Both the position numbers and the translations under genes were made by a program. A model generated the notes under the pieces. The model did no database searches and had not been told where the DNA came from. It worked only from the letters and a program-made list of their open reading frames with translations. From Planctomycetota bacterium (GTDB taxonomy: Bacteria > Planctomycetota > UBA1135 > GCA-002686595), in assembly GCA_029259635.1 (NCBI GenBank), contig JAJDEU010000050.1, positions 1 through 64,000 on the forward strand: 64,000 bases of DNA, written 5' to 3'. Of this stretch, positions 1 to 7,869 are shown piece by piece; within the stretch, counting starts at the first letter, position 1; each line of letters starts with the position of its first letter.

Positions 1-4
1 GATT

Positions 5-131
5 CGCGATGGTTTAATACCGAACCCGTTTCTTAACTAAACTTTTTGAGGCCCGAACTATTGGATTAAGGCAATTGGTTCGGGCCTCCAAAAGTTTAGA
101 TATGAACCGGGTTCGGTATTACACCTTCGCG
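5..131. repeat. Family 1 long palindromic repeat, copy 1
   Basis: Imperfect inverted repeat with two 54-nt arms (5-58 and 78-131) and a 19-nt centre. By eye, six arm positions do not pair. The outer 35 or so nucleotides of each arm (core AAGGTGTAATACCGAACCC followed by a GGTTCA and TAAACTTTT block) match the arms of the copy at 3815-3947. The inner dozen nucleotides (GAGGCCCGAAC) differ from that copy but still pair with each other. The differences lie mostly on the left arm, which reads as the decayed side. The right arm ends 22 nt before the nitroreductase start, so the element occupies that gene's upstream region. No coding capacity was seen. Confidence 0.85.
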
Positions 132-153
132 GAAGCGTCGGTACGGTTGCGCT

Positions 154-885
154 ATGACCAACACGATAGAGACGATGCTCGCACATCGTTCGGTACGAAA
201 GTTCGCCGACGAGATCATCGAACGCGAAGTCATCGAAGAGGCCGTCCGCGCAGCACAACAGGCTTCAACTTCGAGCAACATTCAGGCTTACTCCTGCCTG
301 TGGGTTCGCGATTCTGGAAAGCGCAAGAGCCTTGCGGGGTTGTGCGGAGGCCAGGCTCAGGTCGAAGAGGCGGGCGCCTTTCTCGTCATCTGTGGGGATC
401 AACGCCGACACCGAGTAATTGCAGAGCGCGCGGAAAAGCCCTTCCACGCGAACATGGAGACCTTCGTCTTGGCCGCAGTGGACGCGGCGCTCTTTGCACA
501 GAGTCTCGCGCTCGCCTTCGAGTCCTTGGGCTATGGAATCTGCTTCATCGGCGGACTGCGCCTGGCCTTGCCCGAGGTGGACCGCTTGCTCGACGTTCCG
601 AGCGGAGTGCTGCCCTTCTATGGTCTCTGCGTCGGACGCGCCGCTCATAACCCCGGACAGCGCCCGCGATTGTCCCTCGATGCAATCCTCTGCGAAGAGC
701 GCTTTCCGAGCCGGGAAGAGCTCGACGATCAAATCGATCGCTACGATGAAGTCATGCGCGACTATTACGAAGAGCGCGCCAACCCGGGGCACGACTGGTC
801 GGGGGGGATTTCGCGCAAGTTTGAGGCGGCGCGGCGGCCCGACCTCGCCAGCTACTACCGCTCGAAGGGCGCCGCTTTCGAATAA
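154..885 (+). CDS. nfsA: NfsA-type NAD(P)H-dependent flavin nitroreductase
   Basis: A 243-residue protein of the oxygen-insensitive nitroreductase/FMN reductase superfamily, NfsA branch. These are cytoplasmic FMN dimers that reduce nitroaromatics and quinones by two-electron transfer. The N-terminal HRSVRKFADE motif is the FMN-phosphate binding start of the family. The QASTSSNIQAYS stretch, the central ESLGYGICFIGGLR segment and the LPFYGLCVGR block all match NfsA in order and spacing, and the length is normal. The C-terminal RPDLASYYRSKG ending also fits. The start follows the palindromic repeat by 22 nt, so its promoter must lie in or beyond that repeat. The next gene starts 56 nt downstream on the same strand. 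The physiological substrate cannot be read from sequence. Confidence 0.88.
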   Translation: MTNTIETMLAHRSVRKFADEIIEREVIEEAVRAAQQASTSSNIQAYSCLWVRDSGKRKSLAGLCGGQAQVEEAGAFLVICGDQRRHRVIAERAEKPFHANMETFVLAAVDAALFAQSLALAFESLGYGICFIGGLRLALPEVDRLLDVPSGVLPFYGLCVGRAAHNPGQRPRLSLDAILCEERFPSREELDDQIDRYDEVMRDYYEERANPGHDWSGGISRKFEAARRPDLASYYRSKGAAFE

Positions 886-941
886 TTGCGAAAGATCTCG
901 CCCCACAAATGCGCTCGGCGGCATTCGAATGACTGAAAGCC

Positions 942-3554
942 ATGTCCGATTCGAGCCCCTTCCATTTCGAGCACTTGCTCGACAACGCTACCTGGATTCG
1001 CAGCCTCGCAAGTCAGCTCGTCTCCAACGACAGTGACCGCGACGACCTCGTCCAGGAGACCTACGCGCGAGCTCTAGAAAAACCGCCAGGGGATCTCTCG
1101 GGGCTGCGCGGTTGGCTGGCCACGGTCATGCGCAACGTCGCTTCGCAGAACCGGCGCGGTGACGGGCGCCGTCGCGTTCGCGAAGAAGTCAGTGCTTTGG
1201 ACGAGGCCCTTGAGCCCGCGAGTGAACTCGTGCAACGCGTCGCTCTGCAGCGCGAGCTCGCCCGCAAAGTCCTCGAACTCGACGAGCCCTATCGCACGGC
1301 CCTGCTCCTGCGCTACTTCGAAGGTCTTCCGCCGCGAGAGATCTCACGGAAACTCAAGGTCCCCGTCGCCACGGTGCACTCCCGACTCAAGCGCGCCTTG
1401 ACCCAGCTTCGCGAGCGCCTCGACGAATCGCACGCCGGTGATCGTGCCACTTGGGTTTCGCTCTTTCTTCCGATCGCGGCTCCCCCGCCTCCCGCCGCTG
1501 TAACCACTCTTGGAGTTCTCCTCGTGAACACAAAACTCGCCCTTGTTCTGCTCGCCGTTCTCGTCGCCGGAACTCTCGTGACGATGGTCGATCTCCCCGA
1601 GCGTACTTTTGCAAGCGACGAGATCGAGACGCCGATCGCTTCCGTCATCGAACCGGCGACGACCGTTGAAAGGGAGAGCCTTCCAATAGCCCCGCTTGTC
1701 CCCGAATATCCATCGCGCCAGGAAGTCCTCCCCACTCCGGATCCGACTGCCGACCGAGAAGTAGCCGAGGCGACTCCCAAGACCGACTCAACGCGTCTCG
1801 TTTCGGGACAAGTCCTCGATGCCTCCGGCTCACCGCTGTCCGGCTTTCCCGTTCGGATCGAAGGCAAGACAGCGGCCGTGGTCAGTGGCATTGACGGCCG
1901 GTTCGAGCTGGAGAGCACCACCGACCAGTGCCGCATCGTCGCCGCTTCTCCCAAGTGGGTCACCGTCCGTGAGGGCTACTACCGCGTCGGCTCCTTCGAT
2001 CCCGTGCTGGTCGTCTCTCCGGCGATTCACCTCGCTGGTGAAGTCGTCTCCAGCAACGGTCAGCCTCTGGCGAACGCCAAGGTCGGCTTTGAACTGCCGG
2101 AGGGCTTCGACACTCGCTTCACAAAGATTCTCGACTCCACTCACATCAAGAGCTGGCGGGCGATGACGGACAGTCGCGGCAAGTTCGAGCTACTCGACAT
2201 TCCCGGAGTTGCGGACAGCCGCCTGACCGTCGCTCTCGCGGGCTATCAGCTCGAACAAGCTCCCGCTCCCGCTCAGACCGACCGCGCGCTCCACTTCATA
2301 CTCAAGCGGCCGAGCAAGCCGATCGAGGGTTCGCTCAGCGGGCGCGTTCTCGACCCAAACGGCGAGCCGGTCGAGCGAGCGCGCGTCGCTGCCGGGCTGA
2401 CCGCAACTCTGACCGACGAAGATGGTCTCTTTCACCTCGACCTCCACCGCGCCGTCACGCCGGATCGAGTCGCGGCCGTCAAGGCGGGCTATCTGCCGGC
2501 GAACCTTGAGCGCCCCTACTCGTCAACGGTTGCCAATGGCGGTTGGCCGGACTTTGTCGAGCTCGAGCTCGGCGGGCCGCCGCTCACTCTGAAAGGTCGC
2601 GTCGTCGATGCCGAGGGCGAACCGGTTCGCGGCTCGCGCGTCTGGCTAAAAAACACGACGCGCTTCGGAACCATCGGGATCATGCCGACCTCCTTCGAGA
2701 ACCTGATGGACGGCGCGAACGTTCCGCCGGAGACCGTCGAAGCCGAGCGCATGCTTCCCGACACCGACGGCGAGAGCATGTGGAAGAGCACGGTCGGCGG
2801 AGCCCCTTCGAACGCGGCATGGCATTGGAAGCTCACGGATTCCGAGGGTCACTTCGAGTTCGGCGGGCTCTACGACCGGAGCTATCGGGTCAATGTGCTC
2901 GACATGGATTCGCTCGTGAGCTTCACCTCGGAGGACCTTCAACCGGGAGCGGAGGTCGCTCTCATCGAGCTGCCAGAAGCCGAGCTCTTTGAAGAGCTCC
3001 AAGGTGTTGTCGTGAATCAGAGCGGAGCGCCGATGAAGGGCGTGCGAGTCACGCTGCGCGCGGATCCCTACGACGAGAGCTCGCGAGTTTTCGGGGGCAC
3101 GACGCAGCTCATCATGACAATCAACCGTGAACAGACGAGCACGGATGACCAGGGGCGCTTCCACTTCGAGCGCGTTCCGCGCCATGGGATCCGACTGACT
3201 TTTGAGTCCGATGAAATCGTGCCCACCGTTCGATCGTTGAGTGAGTTTGAAGCGAATCCGACGGCGATCGAAATCGAGGTCGATGCGCGCTGTCACGTGT
3301 CCATCGAGCTTGAGACGCCTGGAATGGCCGATCGATTTGAATTCGAGGACGCGGACGGCGGACACCTCAGCGTTCACGTGATCTCGGAGACCTCGCACAG
3401 CAGCTCAACCAGCGGGGACTTCGTGAACGGCAGAAGCGGTGTGGTCTCGGTCAGCGGCCGAGCCACTCAGCTCGTTCTCATGTTGGGGAACGCCGAGGTG
3501 GAGAGACTCCCCCTCACCCTCTTCCCCGGCGAGCTGAACGAGATTCGTCACTAG
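942..3554 (+). CDS. ECF-type sigma factor fused to a transmembrane helix and five carboxypeptidase-regulatory-like repeats
   Basis: An 870-residue protein. Residues about 1-165 are a sigma-70 family ECF factor. Region 2 contains DRDDLVQETYARAL and RGWLATVMRNVA; region 4 contains the helix-turn-helix stretch PREISRKLKVPVATVHSRLK. A proline-rich linker and one hydrophobic helix follow (about 186-215). The remaining 650 residues carry five repeats of the CarboxypepD_reg type, each with a G-x-V-x-D/N-x-x-G-x-P-x-x-x-x-x-V core and a D-x-x-G-x-F-x-x end, starting near residues 284, 362, 462, 547 and 683. The predicted layout is a cytoplasmic sigma domain tethered to an extracytoplasmic sensor or adhesin-like domain. 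No separate anti-sigma gene is visible next to it. Release of the sigma domain by proteolysis is a reasonable but unproven model. No frameshift separates the parts. Confidence 0.85.
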   Translation: MSDSSPFHFEHLLDNATWIRSLASQLVSNDSDRDDLVQETYARALEKPPGDLSGLRGWLATVMRNVASQNRRGDGRRRVREEVSALDEALEPASELVQRVALQRELARKVLELDEPYRTALLLRYFEGLPPREISRKLKVPVATVHSRLKRALTQLRERLDESHAGDRATWVSLFLPIAAPPPPAAVTTLGVLLVNTKLALVLLAVLVAGTLVTMVDLPERTFASDEIETPIASVIEPATTVERESLPIAPLVPEYPSRQEVLPTPDPTADREVAEATPKTDSTRLVSGQVLDASGSPLSGFPVRIEGKTAAVVSGIDGRFELESTTDQCRIVAASPKWVTVREGYYRVGSFDPVLVVSPAIHLAGEVVSSNGQPLANAKVGFELPEGFDTRFTKILDSTHIKSWRAMTDSRGKFELLDIPGVADSRLTVALAGYQLEQAPAPAQTDRALHFILKRPSKPIEGSLSGRVLDPNGEPVERARVAAGLTATLTDEDGLFHLDLHRAVTPDRVAAVKAGYLPANLERPYSSTVANGGWPDFVELELGGPPLTLKGRVVDAEGEPVRGSRVWLKNTTRFGTIGIMPTSFENLMDGANVPPETVEAERMLPDTDGESMWKSTVGGAPSNAAWHWKLTDSEGHFEFGGLYDRSYRVNVLDMDSLVSFTSEDLQPGAEVALIELPEAELFEELQGVVVNQSGAPMKGVRVTLRADPYDESSRVFGGTTQLIMTINREQTSTDDQGRFHFERVPRHGIRLTFESDEIVPTVRSLSEFEANPTAIEIEVDARCHVSIELETPGMADRFEFEDADGGHLSVHVISETSHSSSTSGDFVNGRSGVVSVSGRATQLVLMLGNAEVERLPLTLFPGELNEIRH

Positions 3555-3626
3555 GCTGGTGGAGCGCCGCTCCCGCCCGCAAGAGGCAGTCTGGTTCGCA
3601 CAACCTGCGATCTGTACGATCGCGCG

Positions 3627-3809
3627 ATGAAGAACGTCCTCACCGCGCTCGCCGTCTTCTCGCTGCTCTTCCTCGGCTCCTGCGTCGGACTGGAGTACCC
3701 CGACTATTGGAACTTCGACCACAGCGCCGTGCGCAACGTCGTGACGCTCCCGTTCGAGATCATCTTCACACCGATCATCTTCCTCCTAAAGCTCTTGCCC
3801 ATTCTCTGA
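3627..3809 (+). CDS. Small lipoprotein, 60 residues, unknown function
   Basis: A short open frame with a typical lipoprotein signal: MKN, a hydrophobic core, then LFLGSC with the lipidated cysteine at residue 19. The mature part is only about 42 residues. It contains an EYPDYWNFDHSAVRN segment and a hydrophobic C-terminal half (FEIIFTPIIFLLKLLPIL) that could be a membrane hairpin. It starts 72 nt after the sigma-fusion stop and may share its transcript. The WNF motif recurs after the lipidation site of the lipoprotein at 44461-44994, hinting at a small local family. The signal peptide is the main support. Function is unknown. Confidence 0.6.
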   Translation: MKNVLTALAVFSLLFLGSCVGLEYPDYWNFDHSAVRNVVTLPFEIIFTPIIFLLKLLPIL

Positions 3810-3814
3810 GCGCG

Positions 3815-3947
3815 CTCCGGGAAGGTGTAATACCGAACCCGGTTCAGATCTAAACTTTTAGGTCCCTGCACCCATGGCATTTAGCCATGGGTGCAGGGAC
3901 CTAAAAGTTTAGATCTGAACCGGGTTCGGTATTACACCTTCCCGGAG
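3815..3947. repeat. Family 1 long palindromic repeat, copy 2 (64-bp perfect arms)
   Basis: A perfect inverted repeat: arm 3815-3878 is the exact reverse complement of 3884-3947, with a 5-nt centre ATTTA. The outer core (AAGGTGTAATACCGAACCC, GGTTCAGATCTAAACTTTT) is shared with the copy at 5-131, while the inner 19 nt or so of each arm (starting AGGTCCCTGCACCC) is unrelated to that copy. The element lies between convergent genes, 6 nt after the small lipoprotein stop. It overlaps the end of the glycosyltransferase at 3932-5092, whose last two codons and stop are inside the right arm. As RNA from either strand it would form a very stable 64-bp hairpin and could act as a bidirectional transcription or decay barrier. 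Confidence 0.95.
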
Positions 3948-5092
3948 AACATCGCGTTGATGCCGAAGAAGCTCGCGAGCCCGCCGTGGAGTTCGGCGTA
4001 AGTGCGCTCTTCCTCGATGCACCAGAGCGGATCTTCGAACAGCGCGAGGATCTCGGCGTCGGATCGTTTTCGACGCGACTGCACCTCGGCTCGGCGCTGC
4101 ATCCAGTGTGTCCAGTTCCCAAAGAGATCATTCATGCCGAGGAAGTCGGCGACGGCTTCACGGCGCACGGGAATTGTGCCCGCCACGTGACGGCGCGCTT
4201 TCTCCTTGAGCTTGGCGAGGTAGTCCGTGCGCGTCGTCTTGGCATGTTCGATTCGGAATGGGCGCTCATCGTCGATGCCGGCGACGAGCCGCATGCGCCG
4301 CATCGCGAGCCCCATCGCCACGGGCAGAACGCGCTGTAAGTTCTCGTCGTCGTAGTTCTTGAAGCAGGCCAGCATCGGATTGCGAACCTGCAGGAGCCGA
4401 ATCGACTCCATCGGAAAAGCGCGACTGGTACTGGAGTGATGGTGATAGCAGATCGCGCTCGGCACATAGAGCACCTCGTGCCCCAGCACCCACAGGCGCC
4501 AGCCCAAGTCGACGTCTTCGTAGTACGCGAAGAACTCCTCGTCGAAGCCGCCGACCTCCAGAAAGACCTTGCGGTCGATCGCCATCGCGCCGCCACAAGC
4601 GAACAGCGTGCGCTCGGCGACATCATGCTCCGGCGCGGGCTTCTTCATATAGCCCTTCTGAATCCCCACGCCGTGAAAGTTCATCGCGCCGCCCGCGGAG
4701 TTGATCAGCTTGCCATCCCAGGACAGCATCTTGCCCGTCGTCGCCGCGACCTCTCCCCGCGCGACCGGAGCGATGAGCTCGCGGACAAAGCCCGGATCCA
4801 CGCGCATGTCGTTATTGAGGAACACCAAAATGTCGGCGTCCTCGGCTTCGGCAGCGCCTTGGTTGCAGCCCGCGCTAAACCCGCGGTTTTCACCGTTCGC
4901 GATCAGTCGCGGCCAACCCGCTCGCTTGATGACCTCCAAGCTCCCATCGACCGAGCCGTTGTCGACCATGATCAGGTCGAAGCGATCGCGCGGATAGTCC
5001 AGCTCCTCGAGGCTCTTGAAGCAGGGCTCCAGATGTTGGCGCCCGTTAAAATTGAGCACAACGATCGCGACGCGCGGCAGCTCCTCGGTCAC
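3932..5092 (-). CDS. Glycosyltransferase family 2
   Basis: A 386-residue GT-A fold glycosyltransferase. The N-terminus VAIVVLNFNGRQHLEPC is the nucleotide-binding strand. FDLIMVDNGSVDGS and ILVFLNNDMRVDPGF carry the metal-binding acidic motifs. FFAYYEDVDLGWRL is the acceptor-site ED motif typical of rhamnosyltransferase-like GT2 enzymes that build surface polysaccharides from nucleotide sugars. It is the last gene of a three-gene glycosyltransferase operon. Its start overlaps the previous gene by 4 nt (ATGA), indicating translational coupling. The C-terminal Lys-Val and TAA stop are encoded by the palindromic repeat, so the original C-terminus may have been altered when the repeat arrived. 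The sugar and acceptor are not predictable. Confidence 0.88.
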   Translation of the reverse strand: MTEELPRVAIVVLNFNGRQHLEPCFKSLEELDYPRDRFDLIMVDNGSVDGSLEVIKRAGWPRLIANGENRGFSAGCNQGAAEAEDADILVFLNNDMRVDPGFVRELIAPVARGEVAATTGKMLSWDGKLINSAGGAMNFHGVGIQKGYMKKPAPEHDVAERTLFACGGAMAIDRKVFLEVGGFDEEFFAYYEDVDLGWRLWVLGHEVLYVPSAICYHHHSSTSRAFPMESIRLLQVRNPMLACFKNYDDENLQRVLPVAMGLAMRRMRLVAGIDDERPFRIEHAKTTRTDYLAKLKEKARRHVAGTIPVRREAVADFLGMNDLFGNWTHWMQRRAEVQSRRKRSDAEILALFEDPLWCIEEERTYAELHGGLASFFGINAMFSGKV

Positions 5093-7863
5093 GACTTCAA
5101 CTCCGGCTGATTCATGGTCATTGGTTTGGGCTCGATCGAGAGCTTGGAGATGCGCAGATACGAGCGCTCTCCGGCCTCATCGAGATTCTCAACGGTGAGC
5201 GTGCGCGCGCCGCTCTCTGGCAGAGTCACATCCAAACAAAAACTCTTCGCGATCTCTTCATTTCCGCCCCGAAAGCGCGGAAGCTGTTCGACCAGCTGGC
5301 CATCGATCGACACGCGACCGGTCAATTCGATCTCGCGCTCGCCGCCCAGCGCGACTAGCTCGATCGTCAGGACAGAGTCACCAGGTCTCGCCGGGCGCAG
5401 ATCGTATTCGACCGCCGCGCGCTCTGGACGCATCAGCAACATGCCGGTCCCCTGCTCCTCGACCGCTCCGCTGCGCTTCTCCGTGCTCGTCGCCGCGTAC
5501 ACAACGCGCGCGCTCCCCGCGGTACGACCGAGCGTACACAGGGAGCGATAGCGCGCCTCCGTCACCGCCGCGTCCTCGGCGATCGTCTTGATCGGCATGA
5601 AGTCGCGAGACAAGTCGTCGATTAGGTTCGGCTCATTCGCGAAACGCTCGAGGCAAGCCGCCAGAGCGCTGTCATCCCCAACGCGATAGGTCAGTCCATC
5701 GACCCCATCGCGCACGAACTCGGCCATTCCACCGATGTCACTTGCAACCACCGGCGTGCGCGTCAGGTAAGCCTCGTGAATGGTGATGGGCGAGTTCTCG
5801 AACCAGATTGACGGAACGGCGAGTACATCGATTCGCGCATAAACCTCGGAGAGCTTCGCGTTATCAAAGCGCCCGCAAAACTCGACGCGATCCCCGGCGA
5901 GCGCTTGTAGCTCCGCGTGGTGTTCGTCTTCCTCCGGGCAAAAATCGCCGTAGATCGAGAGCACAATCTTGTCACCGGCGCAGCGGTTCACCGCGCGAAT
6001 CAAGACGTCGACGCCCTTGTACCAGACCAGCGATCCGATAAAGCCCACGCGAATCCTGCCGTTCGAATCGCGCGTCTTTTCCAGCGCTTCAACATGATCC
6101 GTTCGCATCCCGTTGTCGGAGTACAAGAACCTCGAGCTGTCGAAGGCTCCGCTCTCGAGCAGACGCTCGCGCAAGAAACGGCTGGGCGAGATCACCAGAT
6201 CGTTGGAGGCAAAGGCGGCCAGAACCATCGGTCCGCGTTCGCGCATATCGCGATAAGCGCGCGCGCGTTCCGACACCTTCGCGCCGAGAACACCGCTCTC
6301 CGCAACGCGCCCGGCAAGGTCGAGCACGGGGCCGAGCGTCGCCGTCCTCTGTTCCCACGTCTTGACCGAGTCGAGCCTCTCGCCCTTCACGCAGGCGTGA
6401 CAGCCGAGCCCCATGTTGTGTTCGCAGCGCTCGCCGTCCGGGCGAATCAACTGCACGCGCGCGCACAAGGCCCAGTAGTCGTGACAGTGCATCAGCGTGG
6501 GAAGCCCCGCGCGCTTGGCGACCGCAACCAGTCCGATCGACGAGTGAATCAGGTGCTGAAAGTGAACGAGGTCGGGGCGTTCGCTCTGGAGCACTTCGGC
6601 GAATGCGGCTTCCGCGCGAGGTTGGGCGTAGCTTTCCCGCAAGCTCGCGTGATCGAGACGGTGCGTCATGCGCATGACGCGCAAGCCCTCGAACTCCGTC
6701 TCGCGAACGGCGAATTCACGGTCGGAGCCTGACTCAGCAGGAACGCGGCAGAAGATCGCGACCTCGTGTCCGCGACGCTTCATCTCGGTGGCCAAGTTCA
6801 GCGTGTAGACCTCCGTGCCCGCCCACGTATCCGGTGGAAAGCCGTGCACGACGTAGAGAATCTTGAGCTTGCCGTCATCGAGGAACTGCGTGTTCGGTTG
6901 CGTGGCGCCACCGGCGCGGAGCTGACGCTCTCCGCCAGCGTGGAGCCCGCGGAAGGCCGCCGAGCGAAGCTCCCGAGCGCGCTGCTCGAGCTCACGCGCT
7001 CTCGCCTGGCTGCAGGGAATCGTCGCGATCGCCGCGCGGTCCGACTCGAGGAACCGACGCTCGAGTGCCCGGACGTCCGAACTCGTTGCCACACAGACGC
7101 GGTTCAGCCACTCGACATTGAACGCGCCATCGACTGCTGCGCGCCCATAGGTCTCGTCGGCGTCATAGTCGTGACTGTGTTCGACCGTGGCTTTCGCGTC
7201 GTAGACGATTGTGTGGCCTGCCTCCAAGAAAGCGCGCGCCATCAAAATGTCTTCCCCGAAGGAGGTGCGCGGAAAGGGGTGCCGCTCCCACAGCGAACGC
7301 CGGAATGCGGACGCCACGTCATTGAAGTTGTAGAGCAGCCGACGTTCGTGCGGCCCCATCGCCGCGTAACTCTTCTCGTCGGGCAGCCTTACTTCGGCGC
7401 GCCCGACGGCATAGCCCGGATCGTCGCGAGCGAGCAGCCGCGTGACTGGATCAGCGTCCGGGCGCGGGACATTCTGACAGGTCGCCGCGCCCACCGACGG
7501 GTCCTCGAAGTTGCGGGCTAGGTTGGCAAGCCAATGCGCGTCCGTCGGAATGGCGTCTTGCGTGAGGAATACGAGTAGCTCGCCGGAGCTCAGCGCTGCC
7601 AATTGATTGCGCGTGTCGCCGTGGTTGAACTCGACTTGGTGGATGTGAACGACGCTCAGAGGGACCGGGAAGTCGGTTTTTCGGCGCTCAAGAATTTCGA
7701 GCGTACCGTCGGTCGAGCCCGAATCGACGAACCAGAGATCCCACTTCAGCGCCGTCTCTTGAATCGCCAATCGATCGAGGAGGCGCTCGATAAACTCGGC
7801 GCCTTGCCAAGTCGGAATCAGGACCGAGATGGAGCCGATCGTGCCCACGGGAGGAGAGGTCAC
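5089..7863 (-). CDS. Bifunctional glycosyltransferase: GT2 domain fused to GT4 domain
   Basis: A 924-residue protein with two catalytic modules. Residues about 10-260 form a GT2 domain: ISVLIPTWQGAEFIERLL, WFVDSGSTDGT, a rhamnosyltransferase-like FNHGDTRN motif and FLTQDAIP. Residues about 330-780 form a GT4 (GT-B) domain: KILYVVHGFPPDTWAGTEVY at its start, RVGFIGSLVWYKGVDVLI, and the nucleotide-sugar site PSIWFENSPITIHEAYLTRTPVVASD with the expected glutamates. The last 130 residues are a beta-rich extension of unknown role. Two activities in one chain suggest two consecutive sugar additions on one glycan. It starts 6 nt after the upstream GT2 gene stops and overlaps the downstream GT2 gene by 4 nt. 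Acceptor and sugar are unknown. Confidence 0.88.
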   Translation of the reverse strand: MTSPPVGTIGSISVLIPTWQGAEFIERLLDRLAIQETALKWDLWFVDSGSTDGTLEILERRKTDFPVPLSVVHIHQVEFNHGDTRNQLAALSSGELLVFLTQDAIPTDAHWLANLARNFEDPSVGAATCQNVPRPDADPVTRLLARDDPGYAVGRAEVRLPDEKSYAAMGPHERRLLYNFNDVASAFRRSLWERHPFPRTSFGEDILMARAFLEAGHTIVYDAKATVEHSHDYDADETYGRAAVDGAFNVEWLNRVCVATSSDVRALERRFLESDRAAIATIPCSQARARELEQRARELRSAAFRGLHAGGERQLRAGGATQPNTQFLDDGKLKILYVVHGFPPDTWAGTEVYTLNLATEMKRRGHEVAIFCRVPAESGSDREFAVRETEFEGLRVMRMTHRLDHASLRESYAQPRAEAAFAEVLQSERPDLVHFQHLIHSSIGLVAVAKRAGLPTLMHCHDYWALCARVQLIRPDGERCEHNMGLGCHACVKGERLDSVKTWEQRTATLGPVLDLAGRVAESGVLGAKVSERARAYRDMRERGPMVLAAFASNDLVISPSRFLRERLLESGAFDSSRFLYSDNGMRTDHVEALEKTRDSNGRIRVGFIGSLVWYKGVDVLIRAVNRCAGDKIVLSIYGDFCPEEDEHHAELQALAGDRVEFCGRFDNAKLSEVYARIDVLAVPSIWFENSPITIHEAYLTRTPVVASDIGGMAEFVRDGVDGLTYRVGDDSALAACLERFANEPNLIDDLSRDFMPIKTIAEDAAVTEARYRSLCTLGRTAGSARVVYAATSTEKRSGAVEEQGTGMLLMRPERAAVEYDLRPARPGDSVLTIELVALGGEREIELTGRVSIDGQLVEQLPRFRGGNEEIAKSFCLDVTLPESGARTLTVENLDEAGERSYLRISKLSIEPKPMTMNQPELKS

Positions 7864-7869
7864 GAAAAG

